From Cafeteria roenbergensis (Eukaryota; Sar; Bigyra; Bicosoecida; Cafeteriaceae), in NCBI GenBank assembly GCA_008330645.1, contig VLTN01000001.1:558001-622000 (forward strand): a stretch of DNA of 64,000 nt, read 5' to 3'. Positions 42,201 to 51,100 of the stretch are shown in pieces; position 1 is the first letter of the stretch; each line of letters opens with the position of its first letter. Below the pieces are notes generated by a model, which searched no databases, was not told the origin of the DNA, and saw only the letters and a list, made by a program, of their open reading frames with translations. The translations under genes and the position numbers were made by a program.

Positions 42201-42590
42201 TCCCTCAATAGCGTGGTGGAGAACGCCCTTGAGCAGCAGGACGCCGCGGCAGTGGTGTGGATGTGCGCCGAGCTCGAGGCGATGGGAGACTCCGCCGCCC
42301 AGGCGGTTCAGGCCATGTCCGCCGTCAGCGCCCTCTGCCTCTTCCAGCAGCTCGCCAGCTCGGGGCCGGACCACCTCCCTCTCCGCTTCCGCTGGCTGGC
42401 GCCCACGGGGCCCCGACTGCGCGCGGCGAGCGATGACGAGACCGTGCGTGAGCACCTTCCCAGCATCGCTGCCGACGCCATCACAGAGCTCCGCCCCGTG
42501 TTCTCGAGCGCTCCCGCCGCGCCTGGGCTGGACGCCGCCACCAAGGCGGACATCCGCGCGGTGCGTGACTTCCTCCTGACCTTCACCTGA
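39252..42590 (+). CDS. EDC4: EDC4/Ge-1/VARICOSE-like mRNA decapping scaffold
   Basis: Exons 39252-39626 and 39771-42590 give 1,064 residues. The intron 39627-39770 (donor GTGAGG, long pyrimidine tract, acceptor TTTTCAG) is 144 nt and stop-free, so the unspliced reading frame is also open. The N-terminal half is beta-rich and repeats like a WD40 propeller (LLRFAVWAVLG, VWLGGERAEIMAV, VAVTTESGLSAVRL). A Ser/Ala-rich linker and a long Ala-rich coiled coil follow. The C-terminal portion keeps the EDC4 layout: LQAAFIATFQRELAPAM, then the helical end AVVWMCAELEAMG, LCLFQQLASSG and WLAPTGPRL. EDC4 scaffolds DCP1/DCP2 in P-bodies and acts after CCR4 deadenylation. The family call rests on architecture and C-terminal motifs; N-terminal similarity is weak. 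A start at 39048 would add 68 residues. Confidence 0.65.
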   Translation: MSLDMLRRRQVSASAAAHAAAPGASSFAHCLDFPCASPPSQRVIVPLAGSLDGAACSSATMLGSMSAGSGDSAPALAAAAGARSAWSVEVAEDGKRTQHFIRVVDNDASKRWLLRDLAGPALALTVRLRVVRLCASLLKTSPMPHVPSAPPPTTTTSSITSLADPICRVECFQVGSHASGATIVAAVLGPVAAEPGLLRFAVWAVLGAEDVVEVANMPIGLASEASDASALAPWGWKAAAQHFAANAPPGAHDTRSTCLGPGIPSLVWLGGERAEIMAVGGSAAMTVSALEALRSGRRVGPVVPGSPLVVIEHIGMGKIPDGQLVSASVAAGRVAVTTESGLSAVRLQANRWAVVLTPKGSPMRLNGVRATTIVSVGAELLLCTILESSGLAAFLSFPLKFSSQNLVATGALVSETFRFTGAPIQGASMTTVASASGPCIVVHFPGQAPPCFHTIVLGPDGRVSRTCAVALAPSGAGSAASHARITDLRPGAGGHGSTSLIVRVASADGSQHHILSASIPAVAVVSPPESRRAEVLAERTAAASGAATAAREPAPSSPSAASLASASSRGSLLRPRDLASKAASTRPADSPAQPTQHKAARDLPERKGAVSSPVPPSTVLPEAIQSDVDDRLQAQPKPASSAVGHAAASPAAASAAAAAAAAAASPAPVQAASGAGDADYARGVAEAIAGRLRPAMAGIVREAAAETASAASSVMLEAADELTTRVATAAAPALQAAFIATFQRELAPAMAKAIAEMTRQQAAAMKAASDAQVAASERLLSAFEARAAAASKDLLAAVEAASKSAQLALRAAEQATTAANGARAATSKAAEAASAAEAAAHRCATSAEATSASAASLRRAADEAAGAASRATDAALSLSAKVADAIGAFQASGAGRAGAAPDEDSPDMRPAAAPSPPPVSALPTMEAGPCFEEDSAAAAMAPPASAASAAAGLNGHRRSHSVPPPADADHMTSTLRSYADGSTSLNSVVENALEQQDAAAVVWMCAELEAMGDSAAQAVQAMSAVSALCLFQQLASSGPDHLPLRFRWLAPTGPRLRAASDDETVREHLPSIAADAITELRPVFSSAPAAPGLDAATKADIRAVRDFLLTFT
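39627..39770 (+). other. EDC4 intron, in-frame and stop-free (144 nt)
   Basis: The intron begins GTGAGGCTG and ends TGTTTTCAG, with a C/T-rich tract at 39690-39737 and a branch-point-like CTGAT at 39739. Its length is divisible by three and it contains no stop, so retention would insert 48 residues including a Pro/Thr/Ser run. The inserted segment interrupts the propeller-like region, which favours splicing. Confidence 0.65.
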
Positions 42591-42880
42591 GCCCGCGACG
42601 GCGCTGCTGGCGCGACCGCAACCAAGAGATCAGCCAACGGCCGTCCCCGCGCCAAGGCCGCAGCGCGCGGCTGGGCCGGGGCGGCTCGGCTGGCTCGTGG
42701 CGCAGCTGGCGGGGCGCTTGACTGTGAGTGAGGAGGGCGCCTGCTGGCACGTGGCGCCTTGCGATTCCGTGGCGCGAATGCATGAATGCAAGCGACTGAC
42801 GCTGGCCTCGCCGTCTCGCGGAGCTGGCTCGCAAGGCACGCACCACTTCCTGAGGCAAGCAGACGGACACACAACAGCGG
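42591..42880. other. Convergent 3' intergenic, EDC4 / FKBP
   Basis: 290 bp between convergent stops. No feature recognised. Confidence 0.5.
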
Positions 42881-43318
42881 TCACACACGAGCGCCAGCGG
42901 AGGGGGCATCTTCATTCACCACACGCACCAGCTCCACCTCCACCAGCAGGGAAGCGCACGGCGGCGAGCCGAACCGGCCGTAAGCCAGGTGGTCCGGAAG
43001 CACCAGCGCGCGGATGCCGCCCTCCCGCATTCCCACGACGCCAGCGTCGATGCCAGGAGGCACCATCCCTTCGCCGACACGGAAGGAGAGCGGCTCGCCT
43101 GATTGGTACGTGCACTCCAGCAGACGCCCGCTGTCCGCTGCGAGAGCAGAGTACTGCACCTCGACGCTGCTGCCACGAGCGGCAACGCGCTCCCCGCCCC
43201 CGACCTTGCTGTCCCGCGCCGCTAGCCCCCGCCCGAGGTCTTGCCAAGCCGCTTCGGTGCTCAGCGCCCGGCGCGTCCAGGCCAGGGTTGCCAACGAGGC
43301 CCCCTTCCGCACAAGCAT
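42881..43318 (-). CDS. FKBP-type peptidyl-prolyl isomerase with predicted mitochondrial presequence
   Basis: A single exon of 145 residues. The first about 30 (MLVRKGASLATLAWTRRALS) are basic, serine-rich and free of acids, as in a mitochondrial presequence. The rest is one FKBP domain: VEVQYSALAADSGRLLE, PLSFRVGEGMVPPGIDAGVVGM, REGGIRALVLPDHLAYG and LLVEVELVRV. FKBPs catalyse cis-trans isomerisation of X-Pro bonds. The core VPPGID and AYG elements are present, but FKBP12's active-site Trp position is not Trp here, so catalytic strength is uncertain. A plastid target peptide cannot be excluded. The gene diverges from metaxin, another mitochondrial gene, over 192 bp. Confidence 0.85.
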   Translation of the reverse strand: MLVRKGASLATLAWTRRALSTEAAWQDLGRGLAARDSKVGGGERVAARGSSVEVQYSALAADSGRLLECTYQSGEPLSFRVGEGMVPPGIDAGVVGMREGGIRALVLPDHLAYGRFGSPPCASLLVEVELVRVVNEDAPSAGARV

Positions 43319-43510
43319 GCTATACGAGCACCCTCGACTGCGTGCGGAAGGTAAACCAGAAGCTGGCTTCTACCCTGGGCTCCCGGCGGTCACTGCTGCG
43401 CTGTGTGGGGCGGCCGGGGAGGCAGGAGAGCGCGGCAGAGCAGAATTCCAACTCCGAGGTGTTTGCCGCCGCGGCTCCCGCGTCACCTGCCCTGCTCTGA
43501 CGAAGCCAGG
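43319..43510. promoter_or_regulatory. Divergent promoter region FKBP / metaxin
   Basis: 192 bp separate two divergent genes whose products are both predicted to be mitochondrial. No core element was recognised by eye. Confidence 0.4.
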
Positions 43511-44621
43511 ATGGCCAAGGATGGAGTGGCGCCCCCCATTCTTCGAGAGTACCGCCCCGCCTGGGCAGTCCACGCCGTGCTGCGCTTCGCCGCCTGCCAC
43601 TACGAGGTGATGCCAGTGCCTCTGCCCGACGCGCCGTCGGACCGCTGCGCCGACGCGCTCGGCCCTCCCGTGCTGGCAGACGGGCCGGCTCTGGCCCAGG
43701 GGACAGAGCGCTGCCTCAAGTATGTGGATTCCAAGGCCGTTGATTTGGGCACGATGGTGGTGCGCGAGAACATGCCCGAATCCGACCGCGCGGGTTTGGA
43801 GGCCCTGCTGAGCCTGGTGCTGGGCAAGCTTGAGGCAGTGGCAACGTTCATTGAGTTTGTGAGCTGTCCCGCACGGGCTGAGGCGCCCGAGCGGGTGCTG
43901 ACGCCCTTCAGCATGCGGTGGCTGGTGCGGCGCCAGCGGTCAGCCAAGGCTGCTGCGCTCATCGAGGCGGCAGGCATCACCCGCGAGGAGGACGCCAAGG
44001 CCGCTGCCATCGAGACTTACACGGCTCTGGGGACCATGCTCGCGGATGCGCTGGAGGACGTCAGGGACGACGAGCCGGAGGGCCCGTTCTTCTTCGGCGA
44101 GCAGTGAGCCAGCGCTGCCTCGCCCCGCCCCCCCCATGAAGCCATCGCGCCGCCGCGGCATCGCCCCTCCCTGCGTGACGCACCAAGGCCCCTGACCGCG
44201 GCCCCGTCGCGGCAACCACGCCCCTCCCTTCCCCCGCCCCGCGCGCGCCGTGCTCCGCAGGCCGTCAATCCTCGACGCGGCGGTGTTCGAGCACCTCATG
44301 CGCGTCCAAAACTCCCCCGCCGACGCCTGGCTCAAGGAGAGCGGGTACGCCAAGCTTCTGGAGTCCCATCGCCAAGTCGTGCTGACCCGGTACTTCGGCG
44401 GCGTGGGCATCAGCAAGCCCCAGGACGCTCTCGTCATGCTTGGCCCGCACTGGGCGCCCGTCGCGGGGGCTCTCACGGGCACGGACAAGCACGACGAGTC
44501 GGGCCTCAACTACATTGCGATCGGGCTGGCAGCGGTGATCATCGGGGCTGCGGGTTACTTTGCCGTGTCCACGGCTGCGCGGGGCGGCGAGATGCAGGTT
44601 GCCAGCGCTGCGGACAAGTGA
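43511..44621 (+). CDS. Metaxin/Sam37-like mitochondrial outer-membrane protein, 2 exons
   Basis: Exons 43511-44103 and 44261-44621 (donor GTGAGC, acceptor CCGCAG, codon CA|G) give 317 residues. Splicing creates FFFGEQPSILDAAVFEHL, the diagnostic metaxin C-terminal GST motif. The N-terminal part (PAWAVHAVLRFAACHYEVMPV, then LKYVDSKAVDLG) corresponds to the metaxin N-terminal thioredoxin-like fold. A helix-rich GST-C segment comes between. The C-terminus carries one membrane helix, NYIAIGLAAVIIGAAGYFAV, and a short basic/polar tail, as expected of a tail-anchored SAM-complex subunit. Metaxins help insert beta-barrel proteins into the outer membrane. Which paralogue (Sam35 or Sam37 type) cannot be decided here. 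Confidence 0.85.
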
Positions 44622-44981
44622 GGCGCCCGCGGAGCCCCGGCCGCGCCCCCACCCCCTCTTTTGGGGGGGAGGGGGGGGACGCGCGAGGCCCAGTGAGGTC
44701 GATGTGGTGCAAAAGCCGCGTATGTGGGGTTGTGCGTGTGTGTGTGCCTGTGCCCCTATGCGCGCGAGAACTGAGCGCAAGTGTCTGCGTGTGCATCAGT
44801 GTGGGCGGGCGTGTGAGTGCGCGTGCCCTGCGCGTGCCCGCACGAACCTGATCATCGGGACTGTCCGCTGGTGAGCCAGCGCGCTCAAGCGCGCAGCTCC
44901 GGCACCGACAGCGATTCAGGCAGAAAGCGGGCGCAGGACGACACACGCCGCGCGCTCCCACCACACGCGCAAGCACTCCAA
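44622..44981. other. Convergent 3' intergenic with GT microsatellite
   Basis: 360 bp containing a G/C homopolymer-rich stretch (44660-44685) and an alternating GT/GC run centred on 44731-44750, TGTGCGTGTGTGTGTGCCTG. Alternating purine-pyrimidine tracts like this can adopt Z-DNA. No gene was recognised. Confidence 0.6.
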
Positions 44982-47912
44982 TCATGCGAGGCCAGCAGCC
45001 GGGGCGAAGGCGAAATCGGCATCATCGTCCTCCACGCCGTCTCCGAAGCCGGCGGGCTCCCCGGCGCTGGGCGCGCTAAAGCCAAACTCGGCGGTGACCT
45101 TGCCCGCCCCCGCGTCCGCACCGGCGCCCGTGGCCCCGATGAGCGTGGCCAGGATGTCGCGCTGGATGTCTCGCCTCGCCGAGCGCCTGAGAAACCCTGC
45201 GGTGCGCGGCCTGGGTGGCTCTGCCGGCGCCGCCGTGGGTGTCTTGGGGGGGGCAACGGCGGCGCTGGTGGCTGGCTCGATTGAGCTCATGGCGAGGGTG
45301 CGCGGCTGCATGGCGGGACTCCCGTTGCCAGCGTCAAGCGCCTCGGATGCGGCACGAGCCCTCGTGGACGGCTTGGGCGCGGTCCCCGGCGTGGAGCTTC
45401 TGAAGAGGCGCCGGCGCTGGGCGCTGGGAGCCCTGGACGCCGCGTTGGAGGCGCCCGCCCGGCTGAGGCGGGCGAAGCTTCCGCGGAGAGCAGAGCGGGG
45501 GGCCGCCAGGGCTGCTGCGCGCTCTGCTGCGGTCATGACGGGCAGGGGCATGTCGTGGCCTTGGGCTTGCTGTGCCGCGGCGACGGCGGCCGGACCCAGC
45601 AGAGCCAGGGTGGACGAGGGAGCCGCTGCGGGCCGGGAGACTGGCGTTGCGGCTGCTGCTGCTCCTCCTGCTCCTCCTGCTGCTGGAGAGAAAGTGGACG
45701 CGAAGGGGGACGCGACGTGCGCGGGCGGAGACGCACCGTGCTGGGACGAGGCGGAAGAGGTTGGCGCCGCCGACGCGGAGAAGAGCGCCGCAGGGGCTGG
45801 AGACGAGCCGGCGGCCGGGCCGGCTTGGGACGAAGCCTGGAGCGTCCCAGCGGGCAGGGCCGGACGGGGAGGCTGCGCCGCAGTGGGGGTCGGCGCCGGT
45901 GGAGCAGCAAAGGGCGAGGCGAAGGCAGCAGGGGCGGGAGCGGGGGCGGGCCTGGGAGCAGAGAGCGCCCTGTCGCCGGAGGAGGATGCGGCAGTGGGAG
46001 CCGTGGGCCCCTGGGTGGCTGGCTCTGAAGTGCGGGCCAGGGGCGCCACTGCCGGGGACGTGGCCGTCGAGGAGGACCGGGAGGAGGGTTGGCCCGTGAC
46101 GATGCCGAAGGCCGAGGATGCCTCGGGGATGAGGCGCAGCGAGGAGCCGGCGTCGCCAGGGCTGGGGCCAGACCTCAACGCTGGGGCAAGGGAGGCCACA
46201 GGGGCGGAGGAGCGGCGCCAGCGCGACACGAGGGAGCGCGCCACCGCCACGGGGTCCGCACGGCCGGATGCCCGTGCGGACAGGGCGGCCAGGCGGGAGG
46301 GTGCCGCTCCCGGAGGCGACGCCGGGGCCACCGCTGGGGCAGCGCCAGCCGCTGCGGGGGCGGGGCGGACGTGACCGGTTCCCGGCACTGCCGCGGCGGC
46401 AGCGGCGGCAACAGTGGGGACAGCGGTGCTGCTGCCATTGCTGGCAGCAGTGCCAGCTGGAGCCGGGTGGCCTGGTGGCGGAGTCTCCGCAAGCTCCTTG
46501 TCGTCAGGGCCAGCGCTGCCTCCAGTCAGCTGGCGCTGCAGCAGCGGCTTGGCCAGCCCGGAGGAGGAGCCGCTCGACGAGGAGGCCCCGGGCGCTGTGG
46601 CCGAAGCCGAAGGCCCTGTATGGGGCTCAAAGCCGGCGGGAGGCTCTGGGACGCCCTCGTCGTCGGCGTCGTCGCCCCCTGCAACGAGTTCGTGGCGGAG
46701 CGCAGCCGTGAGCAGCGACGGCGCTGCTTCCGCCACTTCGCCGTCCTGGGTGCTCCCTCCGGTGAGCTGCCTCCGCAAGAGCGGCATGGCCAAGCCCGAC
46801 GGCTTTGCGGCTTGGGGGGGTGCAGCTGTTTCGGACGTGCCGAGCGGCTCTGCTGGACTGGCGTGGCCCGTGAGCACCGCCGCTCCCTGCGAGAATGCGC
46901 TCCCCTGGGCCGCGGCCGACCCCAAAGCCGGTGAAAATGCCGCCTCCGCGACGGGACTCTGGGATTCGAGGATTGCCGAGCTTGCTGCTGCCGGGGTGTC
47001 GCAATCTGCGGCCGCAGCGAGGGCGTTGTCGCCGTCGCCTTCGCCGTCGCCGTCAATCGAGGCAGGGGGGCCGAACGGCAAGCGCTTGGCGGGGGGCGAT
47101 GGCTCGGCTTGGGCTGCCCCCTCGCGCGCTGGGGAGATTCCCCACGCAGACGCCGCGCTGGCAGCTGCTGCGTCGGCCGCGCCCTGCGCGCGCTCGTCCA
47201 CGCTGCTGCGGCGAGCGGGCTTATCCTCGCTGTCTGCGCCACCTGAGGAGGCGGAGAGCGACTCAGCGGACTGACGAAGCAGGCTATCAGAGGCGGCTGG
47301 GGAGCCGCGCTCGGACCCTGCGTCAGACACGTCGTCGCCATCGGCCTCCGGCCCTTGGCTCCCACTGCTGGAGCTGGGGTTCAGGCGCCGCGGCACGATA
47401 TCGCTCGAGTTGGATCCCTCCGACAGCCGGGGCCGCTTGGCAGGAGTGGTGTCGTCCAGGAGGTCGTCGTCCGCGAGGTCTGGCCCGTTGTCGTCCGCGG
47501 CGTCCCATCCGGCTGCAGCCGCGGCGTCGTCCTCCGCCTCGTCCCCCGCTCCCATGTGGGCCTTGGCAAAGTCCGACGGGCTGAGCTTCGAGATCCAGCG
47601 CGTGACTTCGCGCGTCTCGTTGCGGTCGTCGCCGAAGCGGACGGACTCCCGCCGGCGCTTTGGCCTGCGCGCGGTGGCTGGCCGTTTCAGCCCCCCTCGC
47701 GCGGACTCTTCCGCACCGTCGTCCGCCCCGTGGGCTGGGTGGCTGGCCGGGAGGGACTTGCGCCGCGCCTTTCTGGCCGAGGCGGGCACAACCGAGCCCA
47801 CGAGGCTGCCTAGGAAGGGCAGAGTGTCAGCCACATAATGCGCAACGTTGGAGAGAATGGAGGACCGGCGCCGCGAGCGAGCACTGCGAGCCGCGGACGG
47901 AGGCTCGGCCAT
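44982..47912 (-). CDS. Putative FG-type nucleoporin (nuclear-basket-like)
   Basis: I choose the ATG at 47912 (MAEPPSAARSARSRRRSS), giving 976 residues; the frame stays open upstream but runs into the first exon of SMC3 on the other strand. The N-terminus has a basic patch followed by a probable amphipathic helix, ILSNVAHYVADTLPFLGSLV, then a second basic cluster RPKRRRESVRFGDD. The remainder is Ser/Ala/Pro-rich and largely disordered, with scattered phenylalanine motifs (SPFASTFSP, FASPFAAPP, AEFGFSAPS, DFAFAPA). An N-terminal amphipathic helix followed by spaced F-x-F/FG motifs is the layout of basket nucleoporins such as Nup1, Nup60 and plant Nup136, which I propose as a hypothesis only. 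Two copies of a 16-residue motif GLAxPLLxRQLTGGSx stand out. It diverges from SMC3 over 243 bp. Confidence 0.4.
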   Translation of the reverse strand: MAEPPSAARSARSRRRSSILSNVAHYVADTLPFLGSLVGSVVPASARKARRKSLPASHPAHGADDGAEESARGGLKRPATARRPKRRRESVRFGDDRNETREVTRWISKLSPSDFAKAHMGAGDEAEDDAAAAAGWDAADDNGPDLADDDLLDDTTPAKRPRLSEGSNSSDIVPRRLNPSSSSGSQGPEADGDDVSDAGSERGSPAASDSLLRQSAESLSASSGGADSEDKPARRSSVDERAQGAADAAAASAASAWGISPAREGAAQAEPSPPAKRLPFGPPASIDGDGEGDGDNALAAAADCDTPAAASSAILESQSPVAEAAFSPALGSAAAQGSAFSQGAAVLTGHASPAEPLGTSETAAPPQAAKPSGLAMPLLRRQLTGGSTQDGEVAEAAPSLLTAALRHELVAGGDDADDEGVPEPPAGFEPHTGPSASATAPGASSSSGSSSGLAKPLLQRQLTGGSAGPDDKELAETPPPGHPAPAGTAASNGSSTAVPTVAAAAAAAVPGTGHVRPAPAAAGAAPAVAPASPPGAAPSRLAALSARASGRADPVAVARSLVSRWRRSSAPVASLAPALRSGPSPGDAGSSLRLIPEASSAFGIVTGQPSSRSSSTATSPAVAPLARTSEPATQGPTAPTAASSSGDRALSAPRPAPAPAPAAFASPFAAPPAPTPTAAQPPRPALPAGTLQASSQAGPAAGSSPAPAALFSASAAPTSSASSQHGASPPAHVASPFASTFSPAAGGAGGAAAAATPVSRPAAAPSSTLALLGPAAVAAAQQAQGHDMPLPVMTAAERAAALAAPRSALRGSFARLSRAGASNAASRAPSAQRRRLFRSSTPGTAPKPSTRARAASEALDAGNGSPAMQPRTLAMSSIEPATSAAVAPPKTPTAAPAEPPRPRTAGFLRRSARRDIQRDILATLIGATGAGADAGAGKVTAEFGFSAPSAGEPAGFGDGVEDDDADFAFAPAAGLA
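46519..46798 (-). repeat. Duplicated PLLxRQLTGGS motif within the nucleoporin-like gene
   Basis: Two segments, about 46752-46798 and 46519-46565, encode GLAMPLLRRQLTGGST and GLAKPLLQRQLTGGSA. Each is followed by an acidic residue cluster and then a proline-rich linker. They are the most ordered-looking pieces in an otherwise low-complexity protein, so they may be a binding motif present twice. Confidence 0.65.
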
Positions 47913-48155
47913 GCCGCGGCGCTGCCGCTGCCTGCTGCGCCGCTGGGCTCGTCGGGAGGGCCCACACCGGCGCCCGGTGGGCAGCACCCACGCCAGAACA
48001 GCCGACAGAGCCGCCGGCCCTTCGGCTTGAGCGATCGGCCAATTTTGCGGCGAGGGCAAATGTTTTTTTCGAGTTCGCAACAAGGCACCGCTGCGGCGAC
48101 CTCGCTCGCTCGGTCTCCCGCGGCCCCGCCCCCTGGCGGCTCGTGAGCGGCCACC
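47913..48155. promoter_or_regulatory. Divergent promoter region nucleoporin-like / SMC3 with CCAAT box
   Basis: 243 bp between divergent starts. A CCAAT pentamer at 48039-48043 sits in a short AT-rich patch (cggccaattttgcgg), followed by a run of seven T near 48064. CCAAT near the middle of a divergent promoter is a plausible shared element; its use is inferred. Confidence 0.4.
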
Positions 48156-51100
48156 ATGCACATCAAAAACATCATCATCCACGGCTTCAAGGCCATTCGG
48201 AACCTCAGCTTCGACGGCACCTTCCACCCTGGCCATAACGTGATCAGTGAGCTCCTTGCGATGCTCGACTGCCACGCCCACGTGCCCGCGTGGCGCTGTC
48301 CAAGACCCGCCCGCGCCGCGCCTCTTGTGAACCGTGCCTCGCAGTCGGCGCCAACGGTGACGGAAAGTCCACCATCTTCGATGGTGAGGCGGAGCGGACG
48401 GCCTTGAGCGCAAGTCACTGGGCGACCTCGAGTTTGGATGTGCCGCCTCGTTGCCGCGCGAGGCAGCGCCCCCCACGCTCGCCGGGGCGCCGCCTGCTGC
48501 CAGAGGCTGGAGACGCGTGCCACTCACGCGCTCGCGCCGTTGCTGCTGCCGCGCCTCTCCCGTGCAGCGATCCGGTTTGCGCTCAGCGACGGGCCTGCTG
48601 TGGCTGCAAACGGCACCCGCGCCGGGCTCCTGTGGGTGAGTCGGGCCGCGCCGCCGTGCTTCCGCGCCGTTGCTAGGGTTATATGCTCATTTTCTGCGGA
48701 AATGGCGAACCAGAACGGGCTGGGGACCTCCCAGGGCGCTGCTGCGCGGCGAGGCGGTGCCGCCGGTTGAACGCGCGAGGCGAGCACCGCGAGCGCGGCC
48801 CTCCCGCCGTGCCGCTGCCACCGCGCCCCCCTCCTCCGCCTCCCAATGCCGGCGTCGCCTCGCTGCAGCAAGACACGGGCGGCCGGGCGACCAAGGCCGA
48901 CGTCACCATCGTGTTTGACAACACGGACCGGCGGCTGTCCACCACCTCGCTGGCCGGCACCCGCGACGAGGTGACTGTGCGGCGCGTGGTGGGAAGCAAG
49001 AAGGACGAGCATTTCATCAACGGGCGCAGCGTGTCGCGGTCGGATGTGCAGTCGCTGCTCGAGGCGGCAGGCTTCTCCCGCCACAACCCGTATTTCATGG
49101 TGGAGCAGGGCAAGGTGACCGACCTGTCCGTGATGCGAGACGACGCCCGCATGGAGCTGCTGAAGCGCGTGGCGGGCACGGACGTGTACGAGCACCGCCG
49201 CAAGGAGGCCCTCCGCATCCTCGCGGAGACGGAGCGCAAGCGGCAAGGCATCGACGAGGTGGTCGCCGGCATAGACGAGCGCCTGCGCGAGCTGGAGGAG
49301 GAGCGAGCGGAGCTCGAGGAGTACCGGCGGCTCGACACGGAGCGCAGAGCGCTGCAGTACACGCTGCACCAGCGCCAGCTGGAGGCCACCGCGACGGAGA
49401 TGGCCGACTCGGACGACCGGCTCGCCGCGGCGCGCGTGGAGCTGGAGGAGCAGCAGCGCCGCCTTGACGAAATGCGCTCCGCGTCTGCCGCCGCCCTGCG
49501 CCGCCTACACGAGGCCGAGGGCGAGTGCTCGGCGCTGCGCTCCCGCAAGGCGGACCTGGAGCTGGCCCGCCGCGATGCCGCCTCCGCCGTGGTTCGCACC
49601 ACCGAGGAGCTCCGGGCTCTCGAGCAAGACGTTGCCGCGGACTCCAAGACGGAGGAGGAGCGCCAGGCGGAGCTGGCCGCAGCGGAGAAGGCCCTAGCCG
49701 AGGCCGAGGCGCTCGTGCGCTCGGAGCACGACCCCGCCGTGGCCGCTGCCGAGGCCGCGCAGCAAGAGGCCTCCCAGGCGATGCGCCGCATCGTGGCCCG
49801 CGAGGACGCCCTCCTGGCGAGGCTGGGCCGGTCGGCGCAGTTCAGCAGCGCGTCCAAGCGGGACAAGTGGCTGCGCGAGCGCATCGCCGAGGCAGAGGCG
49901 GCGGCCGAGGCCCAGGCCGCGCGAGGGGCCGCGTCGCGCGAGCGGGCCGATCAGCTGCGGAAGGACGCCGCGGCCTCCCGCGCCGCCGCCGCGACGCAGG
50001 ACCAGACCGCTGAGGAGCTGGCCAAGAGCGTGGCCCAGGACTTGGAGCCCCGCCTGCGCGCCGCCAGGAAGGACGCCCAGCGCGCCGGCCGAGAGCGCGG
50101 GGCGGCCATGGCAGACCTCGCCGCCATCGAGCGGGACCGCGCCGCGGCCGAGGCCCGCCAGCTCAGCGCCGAGAAGCGGCTCTACCGGGGAGTGCCAGCC
50201 GCGGTGCGGCAGGGCCTCGCCGAGGCCAGCCGGCTGGTCACCGAGGAGGGGCTGGCCGGCGTGCACGGCCCGCTGATGGAGCTGGTGACGTACGCGCCGC
50301 AACTGGACGTGGCGGTGCAGGAGGTGGCCGGCAAGCAGCTGTTCAACCTGGTGGTGGACGACGAGCACGTGGCCGCACGCATTGTGCGGCACCTCCAGCG
50401 CTCCGGCAAGGGCCGCGTAACCTGCATGCCGCTCGCCCGCCTGCGCCCCCGCGGCCCGCGCGAGTTCGACGAGCGGGCGCACCCGGACGTGACCCCGCTC
50501 AGCTCGCAGCTGGCCTTCCACCCGTCGGTGCAGAACGCCGTGCTGGAGGTGTTCGGCAGCGTTCTGGTGTGCAAAGACGCGGACACGGCGCGCAAGTACG
50601 CGCTGCCCCCCGCGGAGGGCGGCATGGGGATGGACTGCGTCACCACCGACGGCTACCGCCGCAACGCCGACGGCAGCATCTTCGGCGGGTACGTGGACCG
50701 CTCGGCCACCCGCTCGGGGGCGGAGCGCGAGCGGCGAGCGGCCGGGGAGGAGCTCGCCGAGGCGACCAAGGCCGCGGCCGTGGCCATGGCCGCCGCCGGT
50801 GAGCTGGAGCGTCGGCTCGCCAAGCTGCGGTCGGAGGACGTGGAGCTTGCCAACGAGGCCCGCGAGGCCACTTCGCGCGCCAAGCAGCTGCGGCTCGACG
50901 CCGAGGCGAGCAGGCGGCGCGCCGCGGCCGAGGAGGAGCGCGCAGCGGCGGCGGAGCGGGAGTCCGTGGCGGAGGCCGCCTCGGCCGAGGAGGCGCGGGC
51001 GTCTGCCACCACTCTCCGCGAGGAGCTTGGCACGCCCCTGTCGTCCACTTTGAGCGCGCCGGAGAGGGCGGAGCTGACGGCGTGCAGCCGGGAGCGGGAG

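Noticed and set aside
47913-48527. N-terminal extension of the nucleoporin-like protein by about 205 codons
   Set aside because: The extension crosses the divergent promoter and the first SMC3 exon and intron, and its composition is random-looking.
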